A stretch of 34,729 nucleotides of DNA, taken from the NCBI GenBank assembly GCA_016213335.1, contig JACRAQ010000089.1:1-34729 (forward strand), written 5' to 3'. A program made the translations under genes and the position numbers. The notes under the pieces were generated by a model. It searched no databases. It was not told where the DNA came from and saw nothing but the letters and a program-made list of their open reading frames with translations. The DNA comes from Nitrosomonadales bacterium. Its GTDB lineage: Bacteria; Pseudomonadota; Gammaproteobacteria; Burkholderiales; Gallionellaceae. How positions within the stretch are numbered: the first letter of the stretch is position 1; each line of letters starts with the position of its first letter. Shown here piece after piece: positions 8,409-17,759 of this stretch.

Positions 8409-8563
8409 ATGATACAGCTCCGGTATGCGCAATTTGTGGCGGATATTTGCATGTGAACTCAATAACCACAGGCCATATTGAGCGGAAGCTTGATGGCGGT
8501 AGTAGCAATGTGATAAATGGACAATTAGCCCACCCATACTGCAATTCAACTTACAAACATTAG
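8405..8563 (+). pseudogene. C-terminal remnant of an HNH-type endonuclease
   Basis: Starting at a GTG overlapping the toxin stop, 52 codons encode CAICGG (a CxxC pair), then TTGHIERKLDGGSSNVINGQL and AHPYCNSTYK, ending at TAG. This His…Asn…His/Cys-Asn arrangement is the zinc-supported core of HNH nucleases, whose usual C-terminal signature is GG…N…CN. An intact enzyme is several times longer, so this is most likely the tail of a broken gene. Its lower G+C than the neighbours supports foreign origin. A functional mini-protein from the GTG is possible but less likely. Confidence 0.6.
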
Positions 8564-8579
8564 GCCAAGTTTAGAAAAA

Positions 8580-9695
8580 ATGATCTTGATCCTCTCCTCC
8601 AACACCGACCCGCAGAGCGCCGAATACCGGCAACTGACGAGCCACCTTGCCGGACTGCAAGGCATCAGGACGCGCGTGCACACCGAGCACGGCGCCGAGC
8701 AGACGCTGACCGAAATCTACCTGATTGGCAACACCAAGGCACTGGACCTGGCTGACATGCAGAACCTGCCCTGCGTCGAGCGGGTGGTGCGGGTGTCGGA
8801 GGAATACCGCATCCTTGGCCGCCACAAGGACGACCCGCGCCCTTCGCATTTCGAATACAACGGCGTGCGCTTCGGTCAGGATACGCTCAACGTGTTTGCC
8901 GGGCTGTGCGCGGTGGACAATGCCGAGCATGTCGAGCTGATGCTGAAGGCGTTGCACGACAACGGCCAGGTGTGCACGCGCATGGGCGCCTACAAGCCGC
9001 GCACCAGCCCCTATGCCTTCCAGGGGCACGGTAAAAATTGCCTGCCATACGTATTCGAACTGGCGGGCAAATACGGCATCAAGGTGATCGCGATGGAGAT
9101 TACCCACGAGTCGCATCTCGATGAAATCCGCGCAGCCTTGCAGCAGACCGGCAGCCCCACTGGCGTGATGCTGCAGATCGGCACGCGCAACACGCAGAAT
9201 TTCGAGCTGCTGAAAATCGTCGGACGCCAGAAGGAGCTTCCGGTGCTGCTCAAGCGCGGCTTCGGCATCACCCTGGACGAATCGCTCAACGCCGCCGAAT
9301 ATCTGGCTTCCGAAGGCAACCGCAACGTGGTGTTCGGCCTGCGCGGCATGAAGACCAACATGGGCGACCCGCACCGCAACCTGGTGGATTTCGCGCATGT
9401 GCCGGTGGTCAAGCGCCTCACCCGCATGCCGGTGTGCGTGGATCCATCGCACTCGGTCGGCTCGCGCGCTGCCTCACCGGACGGCATCCTCGATGTTTTC
9501 CACGCCACCGCACAGGGCGTGGTGGCGGGCGCCAACATGGTGCTGGTGGACTTCCACCCGGCGCCGCTCAAGGCGCTGGTGGATGGGCCGCAGGCGCTGC
9601 TGCTGAAGGAACTGCCGCATTTCCTCGAAGACGTGCGGATTGCGCGCGAGGCATATTTGCAGCGGGCAGCCTTGCAGCAGCGGTTTGCGCAGTGA
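8580..9695 (+). CDS. DAHP synthase, type I-beta-like, divergent
   Basis: A 371-residue protein. Residues 1-85 form an N-terminal ferredoxin-like regulatory domain (ILILSSNTDP…). The barrel follows: GAYKPRTSPYAFQG, MLQIGTRNTQNF, VLLKRGFGITLDE and CVDPSHSVGSR. The family joins phosphoenolpyruvate and erythrose 4-phosphate in the first step of the shikimate pathway. The motif normally reading GPCSVE is GLCAVD here; the metal-binding Cys is kept. The later metal Glu of VEVHP appears as Asp in VDFHP, while the DPSH histidine and the ALVDG aspartate remain. It may be a second, specialised isoenzyme. Its stop overlaps the next gene's GTG start. Confidence 0.83.
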   Translation: MILILSSNTDPQSAEYRQLTSHLAGLQGIRTRVHTEHGAEQTLTEIYLIGNTKALDLADMQNLPCVERVVRVSEEYRILGRHKDDPRPSHFEYNGVRFGQDTLNVFAGLCAVDNAEHVELMLKALHDNGQVCTRMGAYKPRTSPYAFQGHGKNCLPYVFELAGKYGIKVIAMEITHESHLDEIRAALQQTGSPTGVMLQIGTRNTQNFELLKIVGRQKELPVLLKRGFGITLDESLNAAEYLASEGNRNVVFGLRGMKTNMGDPHRNLVDFAHVPVVKRLTRMPVCVDPSHSVGSRAASPDGILDVFHATAQGVVAGANMVLVDFHPAPLKALVDGPQALLLKELPHFLEDVRIAREAYLQRAALQQRFAQ

Positions 9696-10636
9696 GGAGC
9701 CTGCTTCGCACGCTCCCCATTCTCCTTGCCTGCCTGTTGCTGTGCGGCACGTTCGGGGCTCGTGCGGCGACCCTTGTTGTCAGCGGCGACGACGGCGCCC
9801 AGGTCAGGGTGGACTGGCCGCTGCAACGCATCATCTCGCTCGCACCCAACCTCACCGAGCTGGCTTATGCTGCGGGTATGGGGCCGCGTATGGTGGCGGT
9901 TACCGCCTACAGCGACTATCCGGAAGCGGCCGCGCGCCTGCCGCAGGTGGGCGATGCCTTCCGCCTGGACTGGGAGCGCATCGTCGCGCTCAAGCCGGAT
10001 CTGGTGCTGGCGTGGGGCAGCAGCCTGTCCGCGCGCGACCGTGCCGCCTTTGCCAAACTCGGGTTGAAAGTGCTGGTGCTGGAGCCGCGCCGCCTTGAGA
10101 ACATCCCACGGTTGCTGCGCCAGTTCGGCGCGCTCGCCGCAACCGTGGCGGAAGCGGAAGCCGCCGCCAGCGCTTTCGAGCGGCAGGCGGACGACCTGCG
10201 CCGGCGCTATGCCGCCCGCGCCAGCGTGCGCACCTATGTGCAGATCGCCGATGCGCCGCTGCTCACGGTGAGCGGCGCGCACATCATCAGCGACGCTCTG
10301 AAACTGTGCGGCGCGGAAAACGTGTTTGCTGCCGCACCCTTGCTGACCCCGGCCATTTCGGATGAAGCTCTGGTCAAGGAGCAGCCGCAGCTATTGCTGG
10401 GCATCGCCGCTACCGGCGAACAGGAAGAGCAAACCCGGAGCGGCTGGCGCAAGCTGCCGCTGCTTGCCGCCAGGCAGGGCCGGACGGGTTTCGTGCATCC
10501 CGACCTGATCAGCCGCGCCACGCCACGCATCCTGCAAGGTGCAGCGCGGATATGCGAGCTGGTGGATTCAGCGCGAGAGCAGGTGCAACAACCGGCCTCA
10601 GGAGGCACGTTAAAAACACGACCGGAAGCAGAATGA
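9692..10636 (+). CDS. BtuF-like periplasmic cobalamin/iron-chelate binding protein
   Basis: A 314-residue type-III periplasmic binding protein. A GTG start at 9692 overlaps the preceding stop (GTGA) and gives a good signal peptide (RSLLRTLPILLACLLLCG…ARA). The mature protein has RIISLAPNLTELAYAAG, AVTAYSDYPEAAARLPQVGD and IVALKPDLVLAW, the classical BtuF signature. It would deliver vitamin B12 or an iron chelate to an ABC importer, but no permease or ATPase gene is adjacent, so it may serve a transporter encoded elsewhere. The last ~20 residues look like a non-conserved extension. An earlier in-frame ATG would place the start inside the DAHP synthase gene and bury the signal peptide. Confidence 0.85.
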   Translation: MRSLLRTLPILLACLLLCGTFGARAATLVVSGDDGAQVRVDWPLQRIISLAPNLTELAYAAGMGPRMVAVTAYSDYPEAAARLPQVGDAFRLDWERIVALKPDLVLAWGSSLSARDRAAFAKLGLKVLVLEPRRLENIPRLLRQFGALAATVAEAEAAASAFERQADDLRRRYAARASVRTYVQIADAPLLTVSGAHIISDALKLCGAENVFAAAPLLTPAISDEALVKEQPQLLLGIAATGEQEEQTRSGWRKLPLLAARQGRTGFVHPDLISRATPRILQGAARICELVDSAREQVQQPASGGTLKTRPEAE

Positions 10637-10658
10637 CGATGTCCATGCCAGCCCCCGG

Positions 10659-10691
10659 CAATCCATAAACATCCGTATTCACCCTGGCTGG
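10659..10691. repeat. Single copy of the dispersed 'CCACGGATAAACAC' repeat
   Basis: The stretch beginning CAATCCATAAACATCCGTATT and ending CACCCTGGCTGG aligns with the right arm of the 6130-6206 element with a few substitutions. It lies between the convergent BtuF-like and HD-GYP genes. Confidence 0.55.
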
Positions 10692-10707
10692 CCGCCATTA
10701 CCCTGGC

Positions 10708-11757
10708 TTATTTCTCATCGCGGAAAGTCTTCATGATTTTCTCCACTTCCGGGCGCAACTCCACGAACATGCGCGCCAGCTTGGGATCCAGCGATTCCCC
10801 TGCTTCCTTGTGAAGCCAGGACAGGGCCTCGTCCACACTCCACGCCTGCTTGTAGGGCCGCACCGAAGTCAGCGCGTCAAACACGTCGGCGATTGCGGTC
10901 ATCCTTCCGGCCAGCGGGATCGCTTCGCCGGCCAAACCGCCGGGATAACCCCTGCCGTTCCACTTTTCGTGGTGGGTCAGCGCAGTCATCCGCGACAATT
11001 GCAACAGCTCGGACTTGTGCTCGCCGATAATATCTGCGCCGATCTGGGTATGCTGCTTGACGACCTCGAACTCTTCCGGAGTCAGCCTACCGGGCTTGAG
11101 CAGAATATTGTCGGGGATACCGATTTTGCCGATATCGTGCATGATGGAGGCCGCCATCATCTGGTCGGCTTCGACATCCGTCAGCCCGTTGCCGCAGGCC
11201 AGCAGCCTCACGTAAAAGCTCAGCCGTATCACGTGCGTGCCGGTTTCGTTATCGCGATACTCCGCTGCCCGGCCCAGGCAACGGGTGATTTCGAGGCGCG
11301 TCTCTTCCAGTTCCCGGCTTTTTGCCAGCAAGTCCGCCGTCCGATTCTGCACCAGTCCTTCCAGGTGGCGGCTGCGGTCATAAAGCGCCAGATGGGTCTT
11401 GACCCGGGCCAGAACAATGGGGGCGCTCACCGGCTTGATCAGGTAATCCGCCGCCCCGATCGAAAGCCCGTAAGCCTCGTCTTCGACATCTGATCTGGCG
11501 GTCACAAAAATGACGGGAATATGCTGCGTGCGCTCGTCCGCCTTCAGCAGGCGGCAAACCTCGTGGCCATCCATTTCCGGCATCATCACGTCCAGCAGGA
11601 TCAAGTCCGGCGGGCGGGCGGCGAATATCGCCTTGAGCGCCAGCCGCCCGCTGGTCGCCACTTTCACGGTGTAGTGGCCGGCCAGAATCCCCTTCAGGAC
11701 ATCAATATTCGCCTGGTTGTCATCCACCACCAGAATGGTTTTCTTTTCTTCGCTCAT
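10708..11757 (-). CDS. Response regulator with HD-GYP domain (c-di-GMP phosphodiesterase)
   Basis: 349 residues. A receiver domain occupies 5-125, with the acidic pair in VVDDNQ and phospho-acceptor D56 (LILLDVMMPEMDG). A short coiled linker runs from 130 to 160. An HD-GYP domain follows, with HD at 207-208 (IMHDIGKIG) and HHEKWNGRGYPGG around 262-274. HD-GYP proteins hydrolyse c-di-GMP, and the full metal-binding set is present. AAAGGA before the ATG is the ribosome-binding site. It lies 150 bp downstream of the hybrid kinase gene on the same strand, so it is the likely phospho-acceptor at the end of that relay. The output would be reduced c-di-GMP, affecting motility and biofilm; the wiring is inferred. 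Confidence 0.93.
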   Translation of the reverse strand: MSEEKKTILVVDDNQANIDVLKGILAGHYTVKVATSGRLALKAIFAARPPDLILLDVMMPEMDGHEVCRLLKADERTQHIPVIFVTARSDVEDEAYGLSIGAADYLIKPVSAPIVLARVKTHLALYDRSRHLEGLVQNRTADLLAKSRELEETRLEITRCLGRAAEYRDNETGTHVIRLSFYVRLLACGNGLTDVEADQMMAASIMHDIGKIGIPDNILLKPGRLTPEEFEVVKQHTQIGADIIGEHKSELLQLSRMTALTHHEKWNGRGYPGGLAGEAIPLAGRMTAIADVFDALTSVRPYKQAWSVDEALSWLHKEAGESLDPKLARMFVELRPEVEKIMKTFRDEK

Positions 11758-11907
11758 GCAGCTTTATCCTTTACTTGGCGCTCCTGCGCCTCTCGCGGGA
11801 AACTGCGGGTTGAGGCAGCCTCGTGTCAGACCGGAAGAATTCCTGTAGTTGGCGCCTTCCGGGTATGCCCGGCCAAACCCGGAAAGAACGCAGGGTCGCC
11901 GGAAAGC

Positions 11908-14900
11908 TCACTCCCTGCCCCCCTCGCCCATGCTCTCGCCCCACTCCGACAGTTCGGCCAGTCCTTTCTCATAGTCGTAATTCGCCACGCGGCGCGCGAT
12001 CGAGTCCAGCGCTTTTTTTGCGCCCGCGCGGCCGCCCGCGATGCGGCGCATCCTGGCCACGCTGTCCTCCACCGAGGAGTCGAATTCTTTCAGTTGCAGC
12101 ATGGCCTTGCGGATCAGCGCGCCCAACTCATCGGCATCAGGCTGGTCATCCGGCCCGGGCTCCGCCGGCATGTTTCGAGCACGCGCGCGAAGTGCCTGCT
12201 CGATGGCGTCAAGCAGGCTGGCCAGTTCAGTTTCCACCGCAGGAAGCAGCAGTTCCACCTGTTCGTTTCCCTCGCCCGCGATGGCGGATTCCAGCTCCCT
12301 GGCCCTGACTTGCAGCCTGCCTGCGCCCAGTGTCCCCGCCAAGCCCTTCAGGGTATGCGCCAGCCGTTTGGCCGTTTCCCGCTTTTGGTTGGCCAGCGCC
12401 TGACGGATTTCGGAGGTAACGTTGTGCTGATCGGCGCGAAACCTTTCCAGTACCGCACAGTAGCCCGCCACGCTGCCCCCCATCCGGCGCACCGCCTCAC
12501 CCACCCTCACCCCCGGCAGCACCGGCAGCGCCTCCGCTCCTCCGGTTGCCTCGACCCCCCCCGTTTCCGCCGCACCCGGAACTTGCCGCCGCACGGGGAC
12601 AACCCATCTGGCGAGGGTGGTTATCATCTGCTCGGGATCCAGAGGTTTGGCGATGTAGTCGTTAATCCCGGCTGCCAGGCACTGCTCCCGGTCACCCGCC
12701 ATCACGTTGGCGGTCATGGCAATCACCGGCAGCCCGGCAAGCCTGGCATTGCTGCGGATTGCGCGGGTGGCGGCAAAGCCATCCATCACTGGCATCTGCA
12801 TGTCCATCAGGACACCGTCAAATCTTCCCTCCATCAGGAGCTCAAGTGCTTCTTCCCCATTTTCTGCGATGGCCACCGAAATGCCTGCCTTTTCCAGCAA
12901 CTCCTTCGCCACCTGTTGGTTGATTTCGTTGTCTTCGACCAGCAACAGATGCGCGCCGCTGATTTTCGCGACCAAGTCAGCGGGAAATAGCGCGGGCGGT
13001 CCGTCACCCTGCTTATTGGCCTTTCCGCGCCCATAAATTTCCATGATCGCATCGAGCAGGCCGCTTTGCTGGAAAGGCTTGGTCAGCACGCCATCCACGG
13101 CACACTCTTCCATTTGACGCAGCATCTCGCTCTGGCCAAAAGCGGAGACAATCAGTGTTTTCGGCGCCTTGCCCGGCGCGGCCAGCTCGCGGATTTGCCG
13201 CGCTGCCGTGATGCCATCCAGTTGCGGCATCTTCCAGTCCAGCACTACCAGGTCGAAGGGTGCGCCCTCCCGCTCCGCCCTCTCTGCGGCCCGCACCGCC
13301 TCCGCGCCATTGGCGGCGACTGCCACTTCAAAGCTGAAAGATTGCAGGTAGGTTTCCAGGATGTGGCGGCAGTTCCCGTTGTTGTCCGCCGCCAGCACAC
13401 GCAGCCCGCGTAAATCCGGCGCAGCCAGGGAAGGCTTGCCGCCCTTTCCTTCCATCCGCCGGAAATGGGCGGTAAAAATGAATTTCGACCCCTTGCCCGG
13501 CTCGCTTTCAACCCAGATCTTGCCGCCCATCATCTCTACCAGACGCTTGCAGATGGACAGCCCCATGCCGGTGCCGCCATACCGGCGGGTGGTGGTGGAA
13601 TCCGCCTGGGTAAAGGCCTTGAACAGCTTGCCGGCCTGTTCCTGCGTCAGGCCGATGCCGGTGTCGCTGACGGTGAAGCGGAGGGTAACATGTTCCGTCG
13701 TTTCTTCTTCCAGCTCGGCCCGCACCATGACCTCCCCCCGGTCGGTGAACTTGATCGCGTTGGCGGTCAGGTTCACCAGCACCTGCCCCAGGCGTAGCGG
13801 GTCACCCACCAGATGCGGCGGCACATCCAGCACGGTTTCCAGCAAAAGCTCGAGGTTCTTTTCTTCGGCTTTGCCGACCAGCAGGGACGCCAACTTGCCC
13901 ATCACTTCTTCCAGCTCGAAAGGCACCTGCTCCATTTCCATCTTGCCCGCCTCGATCTTGGAAAAATCCAGCACATCGTTGATGATGCCCAACAACGATT
14001 TGGCCGCACCATGAACTTTTTGCAGGTAGTCGTGCTGTCTGGCCGTCAGCTCCGTTTGCAGGCACAGGTGGCTCAGGCCGATGATGGCGTTCATCGGCGT
14101 ACGGATTTCGTGGCTCATATTGGTAAGGAAATCGCTCTTGGCCCGGTTGGCAGCATCGGCGGCAAGCATGGCGCGGCGCAGCTTCTCTTCGGCGCGATTG
14201 CGCTCGGTGATGTCTTCCTTGACGGCCACGAAATGGGTGATTTCCCCCTTTTCATCACGGACAGGGGAAATGAAGGCATGCTCCACGAAAATCTCGCCGT
14301 TTTTCCTCCTGTTGCTTATCTCCCCCTGCCATTCGTGGCCAGCCAGAATGGTTTTCCAGAGCGCTCCGTAAAACTCCCTGGATTGCAGACCAGAGTTGAG
14401 GATGCGGGGGTTCTGGCCGAGCGCTTCTTCGGCCGAATACCCGGTCACTTCGGTAAATTTCTGGTTGATGTATTCAATGGTGCCGCGCGTGTCGGTGATC
14501 ACCACGCTGGCCGGGCTGGCTTCCACGGCACGGGAAAGCGTGAGCAGTTTTTCCTCGGCCAGGCGGCGGCCGGTAATGTCGGTGTGCGTGCCGATCATGC
14601 GCAACGGCATGCCGTGCTCGTCGCGCGCCACCACCATGCCCCGGCACAATATCCACTTGTACCCGCCATCCTTGCATCTCAGGCGCAGCTCGATCGAATA
14701 GTTGCTCAGCTCGCCGGCAAGGTAGGATTGCAGGTTGGCGCTAACGCGCGCCGCATCGTCCGGGTGAACGCTGTTTGCCCAGGTATCCGCGTGGCTCACC
14801 AGTTCATTCTCGGCGTAACCCAGCATTTCGCTATAGCGTTTCGAGAACAGCATCTCGTTGGTCTGCATATCCCAATCCCATACCCCGTCGCCCGCGCCTT

Positions 14901-16458
14901 CCAGAGCGAAACCCCAGCGTTCTTCGCTCTTGCGCAATGCCTCCGCCGCCCGCTTGCGCCCGGTGATGTCGCGCGCCGAGTTGTACACCAGTTGGCGCCC
15001 GTCTATTTCCACCCTGGAGGCGCTGATCTCGACATCAATGATACTGCCGTCGCTGCGGCGGTGCCGGGTTTCAAACGGCGGGTTGCTGCTGCCCAGCGCG
15101 GCAATTTTCGCCAGCAATTCCTCTTTCGGCCATTGCGCGTTCCATTGCGCCACGTTCATGGAAAGCAATTCCTGCTCGGTGTAGCCCAGCATGCGGCAAA
15201 ACGCATCGTTCACCTGCAGCACATCGCCGCTAATGTCGAATATGTATATGCTGTCGCCCGCCGTGCGCAGCAGCGTCCTGTTCTTGTACCCTTCGCGCTC
15301 GAGAGCCACCGCCGCCCGCAGGGCGCGCTCCCGGTCGCGCAGCAGCAACCAGGTAAGCAAGGTGAGCAGCAGGCTGGTCACGATGCCGCCGGCGCCGATG
15401 AGCCGTGATTCGTTTTTGTCCAGATTGTTTTCGATGCTGGGCAGTGAGTAAATTTCCGTCGTCCAGATGTGGCCGGCAACGCGCATGCGCCGCTGGAACC
15501 GGAAACGCGCATCCACAGCCTTGTTGTCGGCGCGGCGATGGTAGTCATCGTCGTACATCAGCGCCCCATCCGATATTTCCCCGCCATCGAATATTTCGAT
15601 ATCAATGTCGCCGCTGCGCTCGCCGAGGATGCCGGCCATCAAGTCGTTCATGCGGAACACCAGGCTGACCCAGCCGATGATATTGGCGCGGCGCTCGGCG
15701 AGCGTACCGTGCGGAGCTTCGTGGCGGTACACGGGCAGAAACATCAGGAATCCCGCCTGCGCATCCTGGCCCGCTTCAAACAACAGCCTGATCTTGCCGG
15801 AAAGGGCGGCCTCACCGGTGTCGCGCGCCTGCTCCATGGCGGCGCGGCGCGCTCCCGCAACGAAATCGCCGGCTTGCGGGTGCTCCAGATCGGAGTAGGT
15901 GTCATAGCCAAAAATCATCCGGTTGCGCTCGTCATCCGGCTCGACGTAGATGACGGGGGCGTAGAAGTCGCGTTCGCCATCCGGGTGGATGCTATATTCG
16001 GCTATCTCCTCCGGCTGAATGATAGCGGTATGTTTGGACATGCCCTGCCGTCGCATGGCGGCGATGTGGCGCGCCTTCTCCGCCCGTGTCACGAGCGGGG
16101 AAAAACGGACGCCCTGGATGCCGGGATAATTCTCCTTCAGCCTCAGCTGGGTGATGTAATCGCAGAACTCCTCGCGCTCGACGAGTTTGGCGTGGGCGAA
16201 CAAACCGTCCACCCCGCGCAGCACCTGCTCGTAGGTTCTCATGCGCTGCTCGACCCGGGCGAGAATATCGTGCGCGCGAAAATCGAATTGCGCTTGCAGC
16301 GCCTGCCAGGCGCTTTGCTGCGCATTCTGGTACAGCCGCCAGGTGATGAGCAGGCTTAGAGCGAACACCAGCAAGGGCAACAGCTTCAGGAGCAGCCGGC
16401 TCGGCTGTTGCGCGCGCCGGTCTGTGGCGCGGTTGGCGGAAGTTGCAGAATCTGTCAT
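11908..16458 (-). CDS. CHASE-PAS-PAS-PAS hybrid sensor histidine kinase with two receivers and Hpt
   Basis: A 1516-residue inner-membrane sensor. TM1 is at 22-40, a periplasmic CHASE domain at about 75-300 and TM2 at 353-373. Three PAS domains with their C-terminal motifs follow at about 395-500, 510-635 and 640-755. The HisKA domain has H783 in [10 protein letters not shown]. The ATPase domain has an N-box near 896-900, DTGIG at 932 and GGTGMGL at 961. Receiver 1 has D1074 (VVLDWKMP), and its acidic pocket reads ADNN rather than DD. Receiver 2 has D1219 (VLMDMQMP). The Hpt domain has H1368 ([13 protein letters not shown]). All relay residues are present. The ligand of the CHASE domain is unknown. 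The downstream HD-GYP regulator is the natural output. Confidence 0.94.
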   Translation of the reverse strand: MTDSATSANRATDRRAQQPSRLLLKLLPLLVFALSLLITWRLYQNAQQSAWQALQAQFDFRAHDILARVEQRMRTYEQVLRGVDGLFAHAKLVEREEFCDYITQLRLKENYPGIQGVRFSPLVTRAEKARHIAAMRRQGMSKHTAIIQPEEIAEYSIHPDGERDFYAPVIYVEPDDERNRMIFGYDTYSDLEHPQAGDFVAGARRAAMEQARDTGEAALSGKIRLLFEAGQDAQAGFLMFLPVYRHEAPHGTLAERRANIIGWVSLVFRMNDLMAGILGERSGDIDIEIFDGGEISDGALMYDDDYHRRADNKAVDARFRFQRRMRVAGHIWTTEIYSLPSIENNLDKNESRLIGAGGIVTSLLLTLLTWLLLRDRERALRAAVALEREGYKNRTLLRTAGDSIYIFDISGDVLQVNDAFCRMLGYTEQELLSMNVAQWNAQWPKEELLAKIAALGSSNPPFETRHRRSDGSIIDVEISASRVEIDGRQLVYNSARDITGRKRAAEALRKSEERWGFALEGAGDGVWDWDMQTNEMLFSKRYSEMLGYAENELVSHADTWANSVHPDDAARVSANLQSYLAGELSNYSIELRLRCKDGGYKWILCRGMVVARDEHGMPLRMIGTHTDITGRRLAEEKLLTLSRAVEASPASVVITDTRGTIEYINQKFTEVTGYSAEEALGQNPRILNSGLQSREFYGALWKTILAGHEWQGEISNRRKNGEIFVEHAFISPVRDEKGEITHFVAVKEDITERNRAEEKLRRAMLAADAANRAKSDFLTNMSHEIRTPMNAIIGLSHLCLQTELTARQHDYLQKVHGAAKSLLGIINDVLDFSKIEAGKMEMEQVPFELEEVMGKLASLLVGKAEEKNLELLLETVLDVPPHLVGDPLRLGQVLVNLTANAIKFTDRGEVMVRAELEEETTEHVTLRFTVSDTGIGLTQEQAGKLFKAFTQADSTTTRRYGGTGMGLSICKRLVEMMGGKIWVESEPGKGSKFIFTAHFRRMEGKGGKPSLAAPDLRGLRVLAADNNGNCRHILETYLQSFSFEVAVAANGAEAVRAAERAEREGAPFDLVVLDWKMPQLDGITAARQIRELAAPGKAPKTLIVSAFGQSEMLRQMEECAVDGVLTKPFQQSGLLDAIMEIYGRGKANKQGDGPPALFPADLVAKISGAHLLLVEDNEINQQVAKELLEKAGISVAIAENGEEALELLMEGRFDGVLMDMQMPVMDGFAATRAIRSNARLAGLPVIAMTANVMAGDREQCLAAGINDYIAKPLDPEQMITTLARWVVPVRRQVPGAAETGGVEATGGAEALPVLPGVRVGEAVRRMGGSVAGYCAVLERFRADQHNVTSEIRQALANQKRETAKRLAHTLKGLAGTLGAGRLQVRARELESAIAGEGNEQVELLLPAVETELASLLDAIEQALRARARNMPAEPGPDDQPDADELGALIRKAMLQLKEFDSSVEDSVARMRRIAGGRAGAKKALDSIARRVANYDYEKGLAELSEWGESMGEGGRE

Positions 16459-16717
16459 GTGGGCGATTTCAAGTTGCAGTACTGGTGAGCCGATAATCTT
16501 GCGGGAATTTTATGGCACTCCGACCGAATGGCTTTGCCAAGCAAAAGACATGCCTGCTTTCTTTGCCTTCGCAGGAGTGCTTGCCCGCTGGCAAGGGGGT
16601 TATCGGCCCTGCCACAAGAAACTGAACCTTGCCAGACCGCGTGAAACGTCGCACTCCCGCCATTGGGTGGCAGTTGCCGATTCCGCTCCCCCCCCCTCTG
16701 CGGTAGAATGCCGCCCC

Positions 16718-17659
16718 ATGACCCACCCCCAACTTTCCGTCATCATTCCCGTCTACAACGAAGAAGCAGGCTTGCAGCCCTTGTTTGATCGTTTGTACCC
16801 GGCGCTGGACAAACTCGGCATCGCATATGAGGTTTTGTTCGTCAACGATGGCAGCCGCGATTGCTCGGCAGCAATTTTGCGCGAGCAGTTCCAGAGGCGC
16901 CCCGACGTGACGCGGGTGATCCTGTTCAACGGCAATTTCGGCCAGCACATGGCGATCATGGCGGCGTTCGAGCAATCGCGCGGGCAGCGCGTGGTCACGC
17001 TGGATGCCGACTTGCAGAATCCCCCGGAAGATATCACCCTGCTACTGGCAAAGATGGACGAGGGCCACGATTATGTCGGCTCGATCCGCCGCCAGCGCAG
17101 CGACAACTGGTGGCGGCATATCGCTTCGCGCGCGATGAACGGGCTGCGCGAACGCATCACGCGCATCAGCATGACCGTCCAGGGCTGCATGTTCCGCGCC
17201 TACGACCGGCGCATCATTGACGCGATCAACTCCTGCCGTGAGGTGCATACCTTCATCCCCGCGCTGGCCTATACCTTCGCGCGCAACCCCGCCGAAGTGG
17301 TGGTGGGACATGATGAGCGTGCGGCTGGGGAATCGAAGTATTCACTCTACAGCCTGATCCGCCTCAATTTCGACCTGATGACCGGCTTCTCGCTGGTGCC
17401 GTTGCAGCTGTTTTCCATGCTGGGCATCGCGATCTCCGTGCTGTCCGGCTTCTTCGTGGTGTTCCTGTTCGTGCGCCGCCTGATGATCGGCCCGGAAGCG
17501 GAAGGGCTGTTCACCCTGTTCGCCATCGCCTTCTTCCTGATCGGCATCACCCTGTTTGGCATCGGCCTGCTGGGGGAGTACATCGGACGCATCTACCAGC
17601 AGGTGCGACACAGGCCGCGCTATCTGGTGGAGGCGATTTTGGAAAGCAAAGAAAAGTGA
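16718..17659 (+). CDS. arnC: ArnC-type undecaprenyl-phosphate glycosyltransferase
   Basis: A 313-residue GT2 family enzyme. The catalytic domain is at 1-230 (SVIIPVYNEEAGL, FVNDGSRD, TLDADLQNPPED). Two C-terminal TM helices lie at about 235-265 and 272-300, ending in GLLGEYIGRIYQQV. This matches ArnC, which transfers 4-formamido-arabinose from UDP to undecaprenyl phosphate at the inner membrane. The arnA-type and arnD genes downstream support the call. No ribosome-binding site is visible; TAGAAT at 16704-16709 lies so close to the ATG that the mRNA could be nearly leaderless. The 259-bp gap to the divergent kinase gene shows no gene. Confidence 0.88.
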   Translation: MTHPQLSVIIPVYNEEAGLQPLFDRLYPALDKLGIAYEVLFVNDGSRDCSAAILREQFQRRPDVTRVILFNGNFGQHMAIMAAFEQSRGQRVVTLDADLQNPPEDITLLLAKMDEGHDYVGSIRRQRSDNWWRHIASRAMNGLRERITRISMTVQGCMFRAYDRRIIDAINSCREVHTFIPALAYTFARNPAEVVVGHDERAAGESKYSLYSLIRLNFDLMTGFSLVPLQLFSMLGIAISVLSGFFVVFLFVRRLMIGPEAEGLFTLFAIAFFLIGITLFGIGLLGEYIGRIYQQVRHRPRYLVEAILESKEK

Positions 17660-17670
17660 AAATTAAAAGC

Positions 17671-17745
17671 ACCCCCCCTCAATCCCCCCTTGTCAGGGGG
17701 GAAGCAGGCCCCTCCCCTGACAAGGGGAGGCTGGGAGGGGTTTTT
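17671..17745. repeat. G/C-rich double-hairpin repeat, possible terminator
   Basis: CCCCTTGTCAGGGG (17686-17699) and CCCCTGACAAGGGG (17714-17727) are each self-complementary and exact reverse complements of each other. They are flanked by ACCCCCCCTC on the left and GGGAGGGG followed by TTTTT on the right. Either hairpin, or one long one, can form. The 3' T-run makes it a potential terminator or attenuator inside the arn cluster. It resembles G/C-rich intergenic repeats common in proteobacteria. Confidence 0.65.
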
Positions 17746-17759
17746 GGCTCGCCTTCAGC

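Noticed and set aside
11521-15408. Plus-strand open frames of about 490 and 530 codons
   Set aside because: They are antisense to the hybrid kinase and HD-GYP genes, which have clear domains and relay residues; the plus-strand translations match nothing.
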